A stretch of 64,000 nucleotides of DNA from Micropterus salmoides. Lineage: Eukaryota > Chordata > Actinopteri > Centrarchiformes > Centrarchidae. The stretch is from positions 18,842,457 through 18,906,456 of the forward strand of contig NW_024040707.1 of assembly GCF_014851395.1 (NCBI RefSeq), given 5' to 3'. Both the position numbers and the translations under genes were made by a program. Positions 12,550-23,700 of this stretch are shown piece after piece; the first letter of the stretch is position 1; each line of letters opens with the position of its first letter. The notes under the pieces were generated by a model. It saw only the letters and a list, made by a program, of their open reading frames with translations. It was not told the DNA's origin and ran no database searches.

Positions 12550-12576
12550 GCTACCACTCGGTAGCATGAGACGGAG
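12539..12576. repeat. Perfect 17-bp foldback over the transposase start codon
   Basis: CTCCGTCTCATGCTACC (12539-12555), loop ACTC, then its exact reverse complement (12560-12576). The left arm contains the transposase start codon on the minus strand. It is not part of a typical Tc1 element and looks like a local inverted duplication. Confidence 0.9.
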
Positions 12577-12861
12577 CATGAGACGCCAGCATTCAAAAGT
12601 GACCAAAACATCAGCCAGGAAGCATAGGAACTGAGAAGTGGACTGTGGTCACCACCTGCAGAACCACTCCTTTATTGGGGGTGTCTTGCTAATTGCCTAT
12701 AATTTCCACCTGTTGTCTACTCCATTTGCACAACAGCATGTGAAATTGATTGTCAATCAGTGTTGCTTCCTAAGTGGACAGTTTGATTTCACAGGAGTGT
12801 GATTGACTTGGAGTTACACTGTGTTGTTTAAGTGTTCCCTTTATTTTTTTTTAGCAGTGTA

Positions 12862-13220
12862 GTTCAGCAAGTTAAAGTCCTTTAAGTAGAAGTACAGAAG
12901 TATCATAAGAAAATTTACCTAAAGTATCAAAAGTTAAAGTCCTCAATGCAAAAAAGGAACTGTGTAAGTTTTACACTATAAAACTTACCTAGTTATATAT
13001 ATACTATGTATATTAGATTAGATTATTATTACTGATGCATTTATGCACAATCAACATTTCACTATTGTAGTCCAGGTGGAGCAAAAAACCTTACTTTGTG
13101 AAATGTGGGACAATTTGAAGTATAAAGTAGCATAAAATGTAAATACAACCAAGTAAAATACAGGTGCCTCAACATTTAAACATTTAACGAGTACAGTAGG
13201 CCTACTTTCCACCGCTGGTA
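12862..13220. repeat. Dispersed teleost repeat interrupted by the Tc1 element
   Basis: Phrases such as AAGTAGAAGTACAGAAGTAT, AAAGTATCAAAAGTTAAAGT and the end CCTACTTTCCACCGCTGGTA match a common fish interspersed repeat made of AAGTAC-like words. The left flank of the Tc1 element (ATCTTGTACTGAAGCAAACA, ending 11289) reads like its missing part, so the Tc1 element landed inside it. Family name not assigned. Confidence 0.5.
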
Positions 13221-15125
13221 AGCGTATATATACACTGTATAAAAATATAGGAATGTACATGTATTTCTGACCATATGTCCACTGTATATATTTTATATTT
13301 TTTTTTATTTCCCTTAGGCCCTATGTTTTTCTTATGAATCCATACAGCTATGAAAACAAATATCCCTCCTTGGCAGTAAAGGCTATTTATATATTTAATG
13401 ACTTTTTATTCAATGCTTATAATGCACACAGAACTCAACTTTTGCTGCTGTTACACTTTAATTCCCAAGAGTGAAATTAAAAATGTGTATCTTAACTTAA
13501 AACCTTAACTATGACATAAATAAATAAGATTACATGTGTACAAGTCCAGATAATAATATCTGAACAATAAGCTACATCATTATTCTTTCTCAGTAACTGA
13601 CAAGAGTGGTCATGGTCTCTGCCTCTGAACATAACATAACCCACAGTCACTAAAGTCATTTGAAAGTAGACAACTCGAAATCTCAATTTTATTAAAAACA
13701 CTTGAAGGCCACATTCCACCTTTCAATAGAACAATAAAATTGATCGTTTTTGTCATTATTACGTTACAGGCTGCCGACTCCACGAGCTACACGATTTCCG
13801 CAAATAATATACACGACTTCCACATTCGGTGCGCAGTGTTTATCCCCACCGTATGCTTACTGAAGCAAATGCCTTGAGCAGAATGAACCGAATAACCCCG
13901 GTGAGACTTGGTCTTTTGTCGCCCTCTGGTGAATGTCTTCAAGAATTAGTCAGACATTTTTTTTTATTCATTAGCATAGTTTTCATAACATAAAGACATA
14001 CTAAAATGCTTTGTAGAAATATCTTTACAGTTAGGATAACATAACATAATTCAGACAAAGTCAGCTAGAATGGACTTCTAACCATACAAAATATATTTTT
14101 TTATTTCTATGCATTTCCTACATGTTAGGCTTGCAAGATGCCTGATGGATATGCTCAACAAAACACCACCACACACAACCACACATTTAGGTTGAATCCT
14201 TATACAAAGTACTTGTAGAAGTACTAGTAGTAGTAGAAAGATGCTTGCAGGCCTGAGAACAACATCAGATTCATGGGCGGTGTTATTATGAATCTACAGT
14301 ATGAATCCGTTGTGTTTTCTAATATAAATATTAAAATAAATAGGTTTATCAAAAGGAAAATGACTGAGGCCAAACTTGTCTAAAGAAATCTGTAAACAGT
14401 TGGTGGGTAATAACTGCAGTGCGTCAAGTTCGAAGGAAACAACAGCAGCTAACCCTAGCCATAATATCACTGAAATATATATGTATCACAGGATGAAAAT
14501 ATTTTAACGTATTTAAATTTAAAATCAGCATACAAACATGGTGATTGGTAGAACATTTTAACTACTAGTGCACCTCAAAAGTGTTTCCTATTCTGACGTA
14601 CATTAGGTTTCCAAATTCTTGAAACCAGTTAGGTGGGTCTCCAAATGTTGTGTAAGTTTTAAACGCTTCATATTCCTGTTGCTCAAGCACCAAATATTGA
14701 CACCTTACAGGCAGTGTTGCAGAGAGGAAATGCGTCCGTTTCCTTCAGCGGCTTTGGAAGACCATCTCCAGCTATATTCATTCACTTGTCGCTGTTAAAC
14801 TTTGGTCATCAAACATTTAGCCTCTCAAGTGCCCCTTTTCCCCGAAACAAAAATGTTCCATGTTTCTATTACATCACCTCAAAAGGTGGCTCACTAAGAT
14901 TAATGCACAAATCCTCTACAACAGCTTCCAGCTATTTTAAATATATGAAGTCCCAAGACAGTCTTTGCAGTCAGCTCATGCCTCTACCACCAGAGTGAAA
15001 ATAAAATGTTATTTGTGGCCCAGATAGAGATGGTTTCAGCCATGTGGCAGTTCCCTGGTCATTTGGATCCACTGTGTACACTCCAGGTGTTGCTATACTT
15101 TATCTAAGAGTGTATTCAGGCAGAA
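13221..15125. other. Spacer downstream of fam3a, no gene seen
   Basis: AT-rich DNA between the dispersed repeat and the fam3a stop codon. The part nearest 15125 should be fam3a 3' UTR (minus strand). Several TTTATT words (AATAAA on the minus strand) occur, for example near 13402 and 13689, but none can be chosen as the poly(A) signal. No coding exon was recognised. Confidence 0.5.
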
Positions 15126-18100
15126 TTATCCCTCCAGGGGTGGCCGCAGAGGAATGCAGCCATCCATCTCCAGAGACTCGGGCCAGCCTTCATACTTGTT
15201 GCTGCTTTTACTGTTCTTCATACGCTAATGGGAACAACCAAGGGCAAACAGAACTGATGTCAACAAAACATACTGGCATCATCAGGTGAAGAGCAAATAA
15301 AGTTTACCAAAGCATACAATTTATAAGACTTATCATTTCTGACTTTCCTATAAGCACATGAATGCATCAAGTGTAGTGTTCAAAAAAAGCCCTTTTTTAA
15401 CTACATATTATTTTGGAACTATAGACAGGTTTGGAAAATGGTCAGCAGAGCAGCCTGTTGCACCAGCTCTGTGTAAGTTCAAACGTAGCCTAGTTACAAT
15501 TTAAATTATTTCTAAGTTGTGATTTATGCAACAAGGGCAACAAAGTGCCCCAGGGTTGGTGTAAATCATAAAATGTCAGAGTTATACTCACTAATTTTTC
15601 ATTATCTATATTTATTTTGCACCACAGTAATCTATCAGAGACCTAATTTATTGATATGATAATTAAAGATCGATCTAGCTTACTACGATGTGCTATGTTT
15701 ATGCTAGCTTACAACGATGTTTGCTCATGCCAGCCAGAAAGCTGCTGCGCACGCTACCATGATGATTAGTTTTAAGTTACGACTTCACATCTAAACTAGT
15801 TAAGTCATGCCCAAAGTAATCGTGGCGCAAACTATTTTAGTAGCTGATTTAGTTACAAACTATTAGTTACTAAGCCTCTAGTGCCGACTTTATGCTCCAA
15901 CTTTGGAAAGTACTTACACAGCTGGTGTGACCGATGCAGGTCTCTAAGACACTTAAAGTGAATCCAAAAAGACATTTAGGCTTTTTGTGAGGGAGACTTG
16001 GAAAATATTGCAGGCTAAGCAAACATGTGTCATCTGGTAGGCATTGCTAGGGTCTCCACAGGATATCAGTGGCTCAGCTGGCAAATAGAAGCCTTACCAG
16101 TCATTATGCGTTGTCAGATTTAGGGGTGGAATGAATGTTCAATATGCCTATGTGTGATCTTCACTATTGTTCAATTGCAAATCATTAAATTGTATGCATT
16201 ATAATATCATTGTAACTGTAAATAACAAATCTTGATAAAATTCTCTGGCGAGTCATTTTGTATTTTACCTTAGCTTATGTAAATCTAACATGCTTCTGTT
16301 CAGCATTAACATGTAACTGTAACACACCTGCTCAAAGGGACTCTTATTCTCGATGCCCTTGGCTCCAACAAACACCCAGCTGTCTCTAAAGGCCAGCTCC
16401 TTCACAGCCGTGCTCCCAAGCTCCTCAAACAGACGTCGAGACTCATCGTTCATCCTGTCACAGGAAAAGAGCACAAGTTAACATGTTAATGTTTATTAAC
16501 ATTGGGGTTGCAGTTCTGCTAAGCAAGAGGCTTGCGGGTTGATATAAGTGCTTAACCTCTGTTAAATTCAATTCTAATGAAATGCTGGCTATTACCATTT
16601 CTCAGTAAACTCCTCTTGGGCTTTAACAACGTCTCAATGGCAGTGTCTGGTTCAACTCTGAGGTTGAACCACTTTACATCCCTGATGTTTTTAGGGCCAT
16701 GAGGCCTTTGAGGGTAACAGAGTGTGTATTTACCGAAAGTGAAACACGTTTTCCAATAACAAATGAACCAGCCACCAGATGTCACCAAAATATTGAAAAT
16801 TGGTGCGTTCGAGATGACAGCGGTTGACTTTCGCCAACTTGATAGTGTAACGTTAGCTGCAGGTGACTGCAGGGGCGGGGTATAAAAACGGCGCCGTCAA
16901 GTTGGACAAATTCTACCTGCATCAGCTTACTGTGAGCTGAGATCAATGACTGATCTTGCGGCATTTGCAAAGAAAAATGCCACGAGACCAGGCAATAATG
17001 TGGTTTCAACATTAATATGCTAATTAACATACTAATATGGCGTTATTGACGATTAAAGATATTTGAATAAATAAAAATCAATAAATTCTCAGAAAAGTAG
17101 CATGTATAATGTTGAATTTGACTGTAACGTTGACAGCAGATTGGTTTATAAGACTTGTGAGCCCTGCTATTATTTAGCTATTAAAAATACTGTTTTCTGT
17201 AGCAATGCCACAGAATTATTTTACTCTACAAAATGTTTTCCAATTGATGACATAACCATCTGTGAAAACTTGCTTTGAGGTTCACCTAAGAGGAAAAGGG
17301 TAAGGTATTGGACTGGAACTAACAGCGCATAATGGATTCTTACTTTGTAGCAGCATCATCATAGGAAGCCACGAACACGAGTGTTCCTTCATGGAGCGGC
17401 CGGAGAAACTTCAACAGGTCAGAAATATCTGACAACAAACATCAGATGAACTATGAACTGTGGTTTACTTGTCAATGTCAAGCCATATGCACCAGATGTG
17501 AAATATATACTATACATTAGTGTCTGGTTTGTATTACCTCCTGCCCACATATCAAAGGTCTTAGTGGCCAAGAGCTCTCCTGTCACCCCTGGAGCAAAAC
17601 ACCAGATAACACAATTAACACAAGCTTAAATTATTAACACAACACAATTGGTTAAAAGATGGTGGATGACACTCTTACCATTGACCAAAGCTATGTTTAG
17701 TCCTCGGCCAACGTTGTTCTTCACGCTGCTCAGTAACCTGTGGGATAGAAACACGAGAGGTTGATGCACCAACTGAAGCACTTCCTTGCCTTGCACGTCG
17801 TCATTAAATCTACACTATTATACACATTACCTGGCACTTAAGAAACAAACAAAAACAAATATAAAAAGGACCAAGACTATAGACAAAACCAAAGAAATGG
17901 GGGACAGACAGACTGAAAGAATACTTGCATTCAGCTCCCCAGACAGACTTGGAGGCCTTGGAGGACAGCAAAGAGGGGAAAAAAAGAACAGAGTGTGAAA
18001 CCAAAAAAAAGAAAAAAAAAAAAAAAAAAAAAAAAGAGGAAAGAGACAAAATGGGACACAAAGACATAAATGAACAGAAAGAAAGTGGTAAGCACTGAAT

Positions 18101-18964
18101 CTCACATCTTGTCCTCCAGGCAGATTTTGGGCCCGATGACGTTGGCAGCACCAGACACCAGGCGGAACGCCAAATGTTTTGGGGGACAGGGTGCTGAAAG
18201 TCCACATTTATACTTTCGAGGGCGGGGTTCAACTAAAAACATATGATACATTAGTCAACGGTGATAAAGATGCAACACCATGATGATGATACTTGACAGG
18301 GAGTGTAGTCATAAAATGGTCATATCATGCAGATTCCTCTACTTACCAGGTGTTGGTTCCTCACTTGCACCTGAAAAAATATGTTTTAATAATAAGTTTT
18401 CACACTCAAATGAACTAAACTCATACCAGAAAGGCTTTCAAGAATAAACCAACACTTTACTTGTCTTTAGGGTTGCTACAAACAATTAAATCTTTATGAA
18501 TTTGTCTACCTCTGCTTTCTGCAATGTCAGAAAATAGTGAAAAATGCTCATCACGGCTTCCTAAAGCCCATGGTGATGTTATTTAATAGATTGTTTTGCC
18601 TCACCAACAGTCATAAATCCCACAATATAACATTTCCAGTTATATAAAAAAGATAAACTTTCCAAATACTCACATTTAGCAGCTAGAACTATGTCCCATC
18701 AATCAACTAATCAATTCATCGTTCCAGAGCTACTTCTCTTACCGCTGAAGAAATGCCGCACAGATGGACCACCCTCCCCTCCAAAAAAGGTGTTGGCCAG
18801 CAGCCAGGTGAGCCCCACCAACAGCAGCACAGCCACAGCTCTCAGGGGACCTGTCAGGATGAAAAAGTGTCCATTCAGGCAAAAGATACAAGTGATTACA
18901 ACAAGACCAACAAGTTCCCACTGGAATGTTTAAACAAAAAACAAATAAACAAACAAACAAACAA

Positions 18965-19009
<45 letters not shown>

Positions 19010-19048
19010 ATATATAAATAAGAGTTTGAACCAACCTGTTACCCTCAT
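15126..19048 (-). CDS. fam3a: FAM3A, secreted FAM3 family protein (complete coding region, 9 exons)
   Basis: FAM3 proteins are small cytokine-like GG-domain proteins; FAM3A is reported in mitochondrial and metabolic regulation. Coding exons (minus, 5' to 3'): 19048-19036, 18850-18743, 18370-18347, 18232-18106, 17737-17679, 17588-17538, 17428-17344, 16454-16328, 15224-15126. The lengths add to 693 nt, 230 residues plus stop, the same as human FAM3A; every junction is GT-AG and in frame. The protein starts MRVTGPLRAVAVLLLVGLTW, a signal peptide or anchor; then KYKCGLSAPCPPKHLAFR, GPKICLEDKM, VGRGLNIALVNG, TFDMWAGDISDLLKFLRPLH, GTLVFVASYDD, ELAFRDSWVFVGAKGIENKS, and ends NKYEGWPESLEMDGCIPLR plus PPLEG. 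The conserved cysteines are present. A 13-nt first coding piece follows an acceptor (TTTATTTCTGTCCAG), so a non-coding exon lies upstream. Confidence 0.95.
15449..15925. mobile_element. TIR element, copy 2 (MITE-like)
   Basis: The left end contains TTGCACCAGCTCTGTGTAAG, and the right end, read on the other strand, is GTCACACCAGCTGTGTAAGT. The interior matches the copy at 2905-3445. It lies in the fam3a intron between the last two coding exons. No reading frame. Confidence 0.6.
18001..18035. repeat. Poly(A) tract in fam3a intron
   Basis: A long A run on the plus strand (poly-T on the transcribed strand) between exons 17679-17737 and 18106-18232, just downstream of the latter. It produces phenylalanine-rich spurious frames on the minus strand. 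Confidence 0.9.
18470..18605 (+). repeat. Dispersed teleost repeat (family A) fragment in fam3a intron
   Basis: Contains GGGTTGCTACAAACAATTAA, AATGTCAGAAAATAGTGAAA and CCTAAAGCCCATGGTGATG, equivalent to parts of the copies at 7440-7737 and 11000-11110. Confidence 0.55.
18974..19018. repeat. (TA)n microsatellite in fam3a intron
   Basis: TA run with a central TT that makes it a perfect hairpin-forming palindrome. It lies in the first coding intron of fam3a, about 20 bp from the first coding exon. Confidence 0.9.
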
Positions 19049-19867
19049 GATTCACCCTCTCATAGATCTGGACAGAAATAAAAAAAAAAAAGGAGCTAGA
19101 TTAGTTTTAAATAGGACTGAACAATTTATGGAAATTGCAATATGGCCAAGTGCAATATCCAAATTGCAGGAGCTGCAGTTTTTGTCAAAAAAAGTCAAAT
19201 GTGTCATAACATACCATTAAAAATGAAGAATTGTGGTGCTACAAATCATATTCTCCAGATAGGGAACATGATTGTTTGGTACAGACCCCGAGAAAAAAAT
19301 CACATCATCATCATATGTATATACAATTCCCACTTCATACCATATCGCAATATCAAAATAATCGCATTTGGCATGTCGTTCAGCCTTAGTTTTAAACAGT
19401 TTAAATAAAAAAGATACAGTTTAAATATAATAAAAGGCATATTAAATTCTTTAAGGCCAGTTATAAAATTTTATTTTGTAGCTATAACGTTAATTCTTGT
19501 GTTTTGTAACGTTAAAGAGGAAAGGACTTAAAAAACGACTAGAGTGGGTTTTCTTTTACAAAAAACGGTATTTGTAAATCATAAATGTAAACATTAAAAG
19601 TACAGAATTTGTGACACAATTAATTTGTTGTTTAGTATGACATCTTAAACAGAAAGCCTTCAATGTGTTACAGAGGCCATGCAAGATGGCTCTTCAGGAG
19701 ATGGCGTTTGAAGTGGTAACATGAACCCAAAGCATCGCAAACACTTGGCAACAAATTAGACATCATTTGACAACACAATTAATCTCTTGCATTTACGAAG
19801 AATAAAAAAATGAGGGATGTTACGTACTGTGTCCACGCTTTAGGCGAGTATTGTGGTTTCTTCTCAC

Positions 19868-20040
19868 CTCTGCTAGGTTGTGGTGAACGTAAAGAAGTGC
19901 TGTTGCTCCTGCCACCCGGGACTATGACTATTTCTTGCGCTGTTTCCTCATTGAGGCTCTCCTGCAATAAATCAGTTTTCAGTGAGAAGGCAGGCTGAAG
20001 CCAGTATACTCAGCCGACCATTTACACAAGTGTCATTGTT
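19868..20040 (-). promoter_or_regulatory. fam3a: Candidate fam3a non-coding first exon and promoter edge
   Basis: The first coding exon of fam3a follows a splice acceptor, so an upstream non-coding exon is required. On the minus strand CCTAGCAGAG followed by GTGAGAAG at 19868/19867 is a strong donor. The start site is not defined; the exon would lie roughly between 19868 and about 20040. Inference only. Confidence 0.35.
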
Positions 20041-20772
20041 CAGCTTCTACGAGCATGGGGGAAAATGCTGTATGGTTTATGGTTTGGGTTTATCCCCTCT
20101 GTCTTCCGGATAACCAACAGCCAACCCACAGCCCGTGACCACGTGACTGAGCAAAGAAGTTCACGTGACCACATTTTATTTCAGTATTTATTATCTACAA
20201 TTGTTTATATTGTTGAACAGATAAGTAATAAATTACTTTCCCTCCACGCAAGCTACCACTCTATAAATAAATTAATAAATATTTCGATTATTTTGAAATT
20301 AATTGCTAACTATAGCGCAAGCGCACAACACGAATGTTTGGACTGTATATAAAAAGGTAAATCCACGGAAAATGTAGAACATGTAGTAACTTATTACATT
20401 TTAGGAAATATAGGGATGAAAGCATGAGACTAAATCAAAAGATAAGTCAGGCAGGAAGGAAGAAAGTGGAGCCTTGAAGGTTTATTAGGCACAACAGGAG
20501 ATGAGGTAAAGGATACACAGAAAGCTGTTATACAATATCTGAATATATATCTGAATATAGGGATATATAATAGGATTTAGTGTTTGTTTTTATTATTTTG
20601 ATGATATAGAGTAGTCCCAACCGTCCCAACGAACATAATTCATGCCACATGCTCCGGTACAGTAGGTGGCGATATGCACCTTTAAAAGTCATGGTTGCAA
20701 TCTGCCTTAAAACAAAAAGAAGAAAAAGGCAACAAGCGCACACAGCACACCCTCTAGTGCTTAATAGTTAAG
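20041..20772. promoter_or_regulatory. Shared head-to-head spacer between fam3a and idh3g
   Basis: The two genes diverge from this spacer, and the two ATGs are about 1.7 kb apart. There is no long CpG island. The idh3g start sits in AAGATGGC, a word seen at YY1-type initiator sites. The last part (about 20640-20735) is a fish repeat. A shared promoter is possible but not shown. Confidence 0.35.
20640..20735 (+). repeat. Teleost interspersed repeat next to idh3g start
   Basis: ACAGTAGGTGGCGATATGCA, GGTTGCAATCTGCCTTAAAA and CAAAAAGAAGAAAAAGGCAA match a repeat found widely in fish (GTAGGTGGCGGTAATGCACC ... GCCATTAAACAAAGAAGAAG type). It ends about 40 bp before the idh3g ATG. Confidence 0.5.
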
Positions 20773-23700
20773 ATGGCTTCCCACAGTGCTGTTCTCTCTG
20801 TGTCCAAACTCATTAATCCTTTTTGGGGCGGACGCCTTGGAAATACGGTTAAAGTAAGACAAGATACATTGCGTTTGCAATCGGTTGGGACTGTTGTTGT
20901 TTGACTCCATATTAAAGTCGTTTATTTTACCCGAGTACAAGGTCATGTCATGCAGTTAAAAAGCTAGCAGGCTTCTTAGGACCCTTCTTCCACATCTTTT
21001 CTGCAGCCCCGAGATTGATTTGGTTGCATTCACGTTTTGGTAATTTAATCCACTCACAAACACTCTCCAAACCGCCTCTCTTTTTTATTTCAGGTATTTG
21101 GAACAACTCTGACAAGCCACAGGAAAAAGGCCTTGCTTACTGTGAGTGAATCAGAATATCTCTGTGGGTTTCAATCTTGGTAGAGTGAGATGATGTCTCA
21201 CTGGTGTGTATGTTTTTTCACTTTACCAATGAATGAGTATGTAAAATATTAGTGATGGCAAAAACTAATTCTACTCATTGACCTATTTCTTTCCAAGCTG
21301 TATGGATCTGGGTTAAACTTTGAGAGTGGCTGGTATCTGTTTTGATGTGACCTGGGAGTGCTAACGTAATCAGTTTTTCCACTCTGTTGGGAGAGGAGAG
21401 GTTATTATGACTCTGTACTACTTCCTGGATTCCTTTTTATGAAGCTGTCAAGCTGACTCTTGTTCTTCTCCTTTCCTCGCTGTCCATCTTCAACAACAGG
21501 GAGAAAACATTGTAAGTAGCCGACTCTGACGTGATTTATTACACTACAGTGCATCACTTCACGGGGGGGGAGACTTTAACAATAACCATGATTAAAAAAC
21601 ATGACGGCCATAACAAATGCTAAATAACAGTGACATATTCCCAGTCCTAAATAACACTATGAACTTTTTAGTATCTTGCATTACCCTCACGCCTTCTTGT
21701 TTCTTTGGGCTTGTGGAAATGTACTGGTGATTTTGCATTTTCTAACCCATTAATTATAGATTGTGTGCATTGTCATGATTTACCAAAGCATTCCAATTGT
21801 TTTTGCGGTAATTTCCTGCCTTCCAGGCTGCCATTATTTATTTTAAATTTCATTGTAGTATGAAAACTGACTTTTTACATATTTGAAATAGCAGGAAATG
21901 GCCAATTCTCCAGAGTGAACACTACTCCACATACCTTTGTGTTAAATTGCATTGTTCTTGAGTGGAATGTGGTGGCTAGCAGAGGACATTTTGAAATCTC
22001 TTTCGTGTTAAATGTTTGTTTGTTTTTGTTTTTTAATACAAAAAACTACAAAACTCACAATATCCTTATCAGGATGTCCATGTCGTATTTATCCTCTGGG
22101 TTTAAATTGCAAATGCAGCATAATCAAAATGTTATCGAATCTTTAAAAGTACCACAAACTGCTGGCAACTGCATTACCCTGTAACAAAAATAGAACTCGC
22201 AAAAATAAATACAAGAAACTAAATGTACACTGTATTAATATAAAAGTTTTAGGTTGGAAATCAATCTAAAAACATATGGCATCATTTGGTAACTCATGAG
22301 CAACAATGTATATAGGAGATTTGAAGTCAGGTTAAAATGGTAAAAGCCACCAGTGTTCTCCTTTTTAAGTTCAGTACCAGTTCATTTACATTTAAGGTAT
22401 TGAGCAGATGCTTTTGTCCAAAGCAACTTACAGTAAGTACAGTTAATAATGTATAAAATGCCAACATTACAGCCCCCTCCTGCAAAGTATGGAGGCAGAC
22501 ACACAGTGACCCTCATACCTGGAGATGGAATTGGACCAGAGCTGCTTAGTCATGTCAGAGAGGTTTTCAGGTTGGTTACACGTAAACTACATCCTGTTCA
22601 GAGGAATGATTACAGACTGGTAAGGATTGCCTAACCATCCGGTTTGTATTAATGCTGTAGATATAGCTGTGTGCCGGTGGACTTTGAGGTGGTGCATGTC
22701 AACTCTGCTTTGGAGACTGAGGATGATATCAATAACGCCATCACTGCCATCCGCCGTAATGGAGTTGCCCTCAAAGGTAAGCAAACCCCTTTTTTTTTCT
22801 GTGTGCCAAGCAGAGTATGAAAACACAAAAAGCAGAGCAAAGCTATGAGAAGAGTGTCATTTATAAGAAGATCATGACACCAAAGTTTGACTGTGACATT
22901 ACTTTACTCTCATCATAGGTAACATTGAAACCAAACATACCATGGCGCCATCTGTCAAATCCAGAAATAATCTCCTTCGGTAAGAGTTCATTGAAAAATT
23001 ACATTTCATCCATAATTCGGTCTTTTTTGTCTTCTACTGTCCCTTGACTGTTTTTTCCTGACCTGTTCCGTGTTTATCAAAAGCACAAGCTTAGACCTGT
23101 ATGCCAATGTGATGCACTGCCAGTCCCTCCCTGGAGTCCAGACTCGCCACAAGAACATTGACATCATGATCGTCAGGGAGAACACAGAGGGAGAGTACAG
23201 CAATCTGGAGCACGAGGTCAGACAAAACAGAAACACAATCAATTCTATTGTCTCCTGAAACACACACTTATACTCTCTCTTTTAAAGACCTCTTTTGCAT
23301 CTGTCTTTCTTTCTGCCTACCTTCTTTTGAAATGGGAGTGATGTACTACCCATACATATGGTGGCCTGTAGGTTTCAGGCCTAATACAAAAGCCACAACA
23401 CGATTACAAACGCCACAACACGATTACAAACGGCGCAACAAAATTGGAGTTTTGTAAAATTTACAAAAAAATTTACTGATTTGGCAGACACTGTTATGCG
23501 GGAAAAAGTCACCTGAAAAAGAATGTTCTTTCTACAATTCGAACCCGGACCTCCTGATTGTGGAACGGCTACACTGCCGCTGTACTACTGTGTAGCTGTG
23601 ATTACTCTCCGCAGAGAGTAATCCACTGTTACTAAGCATCTCTTTCATTGTCAACTTCCATTGTGGTTCACTTCCGTTGTGGCTTTTGTGTTCGTGTTGA

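Larger units (their letters stand above)
11292..12859 (-). mobile_element. Tc1-like DNA transposon, nearly full length (1568 bp)
   Basis: The ends are inverted repeats: the left begins CACTGCTCAAAAAAATAAAG and the right, on the minus strand, begins CACTGCTAAAAAAAAATAAA, both followed by GGAACAC or GAGAACAC. The element is flanked by TA on both sides (11290-11291 and 12860-12861), the target duplication of the Tc1/mariner superfamily. Inside is one minus-strand transposase frame, broken by a single stop. It sits inside an older dispersed repeat that resumes at 12862. The near-intact frame suggests a fairly recent arrival. Confidence 0.93.

Noticed and set aside
15044..15289. 81-codon plus-strand frame
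   Set aside because: It overlaps the last coding exon of fam3a on the minus strand, which is supported by the NKYEGWPE...GCIP motif and the splice acceptor.
17810..18232. Long minus-strand frames with phenylalanine runs
   Set aside because: They read through the fam3a intron poly(T) tract; only 18106-18232 is a real exon, in a different frame.
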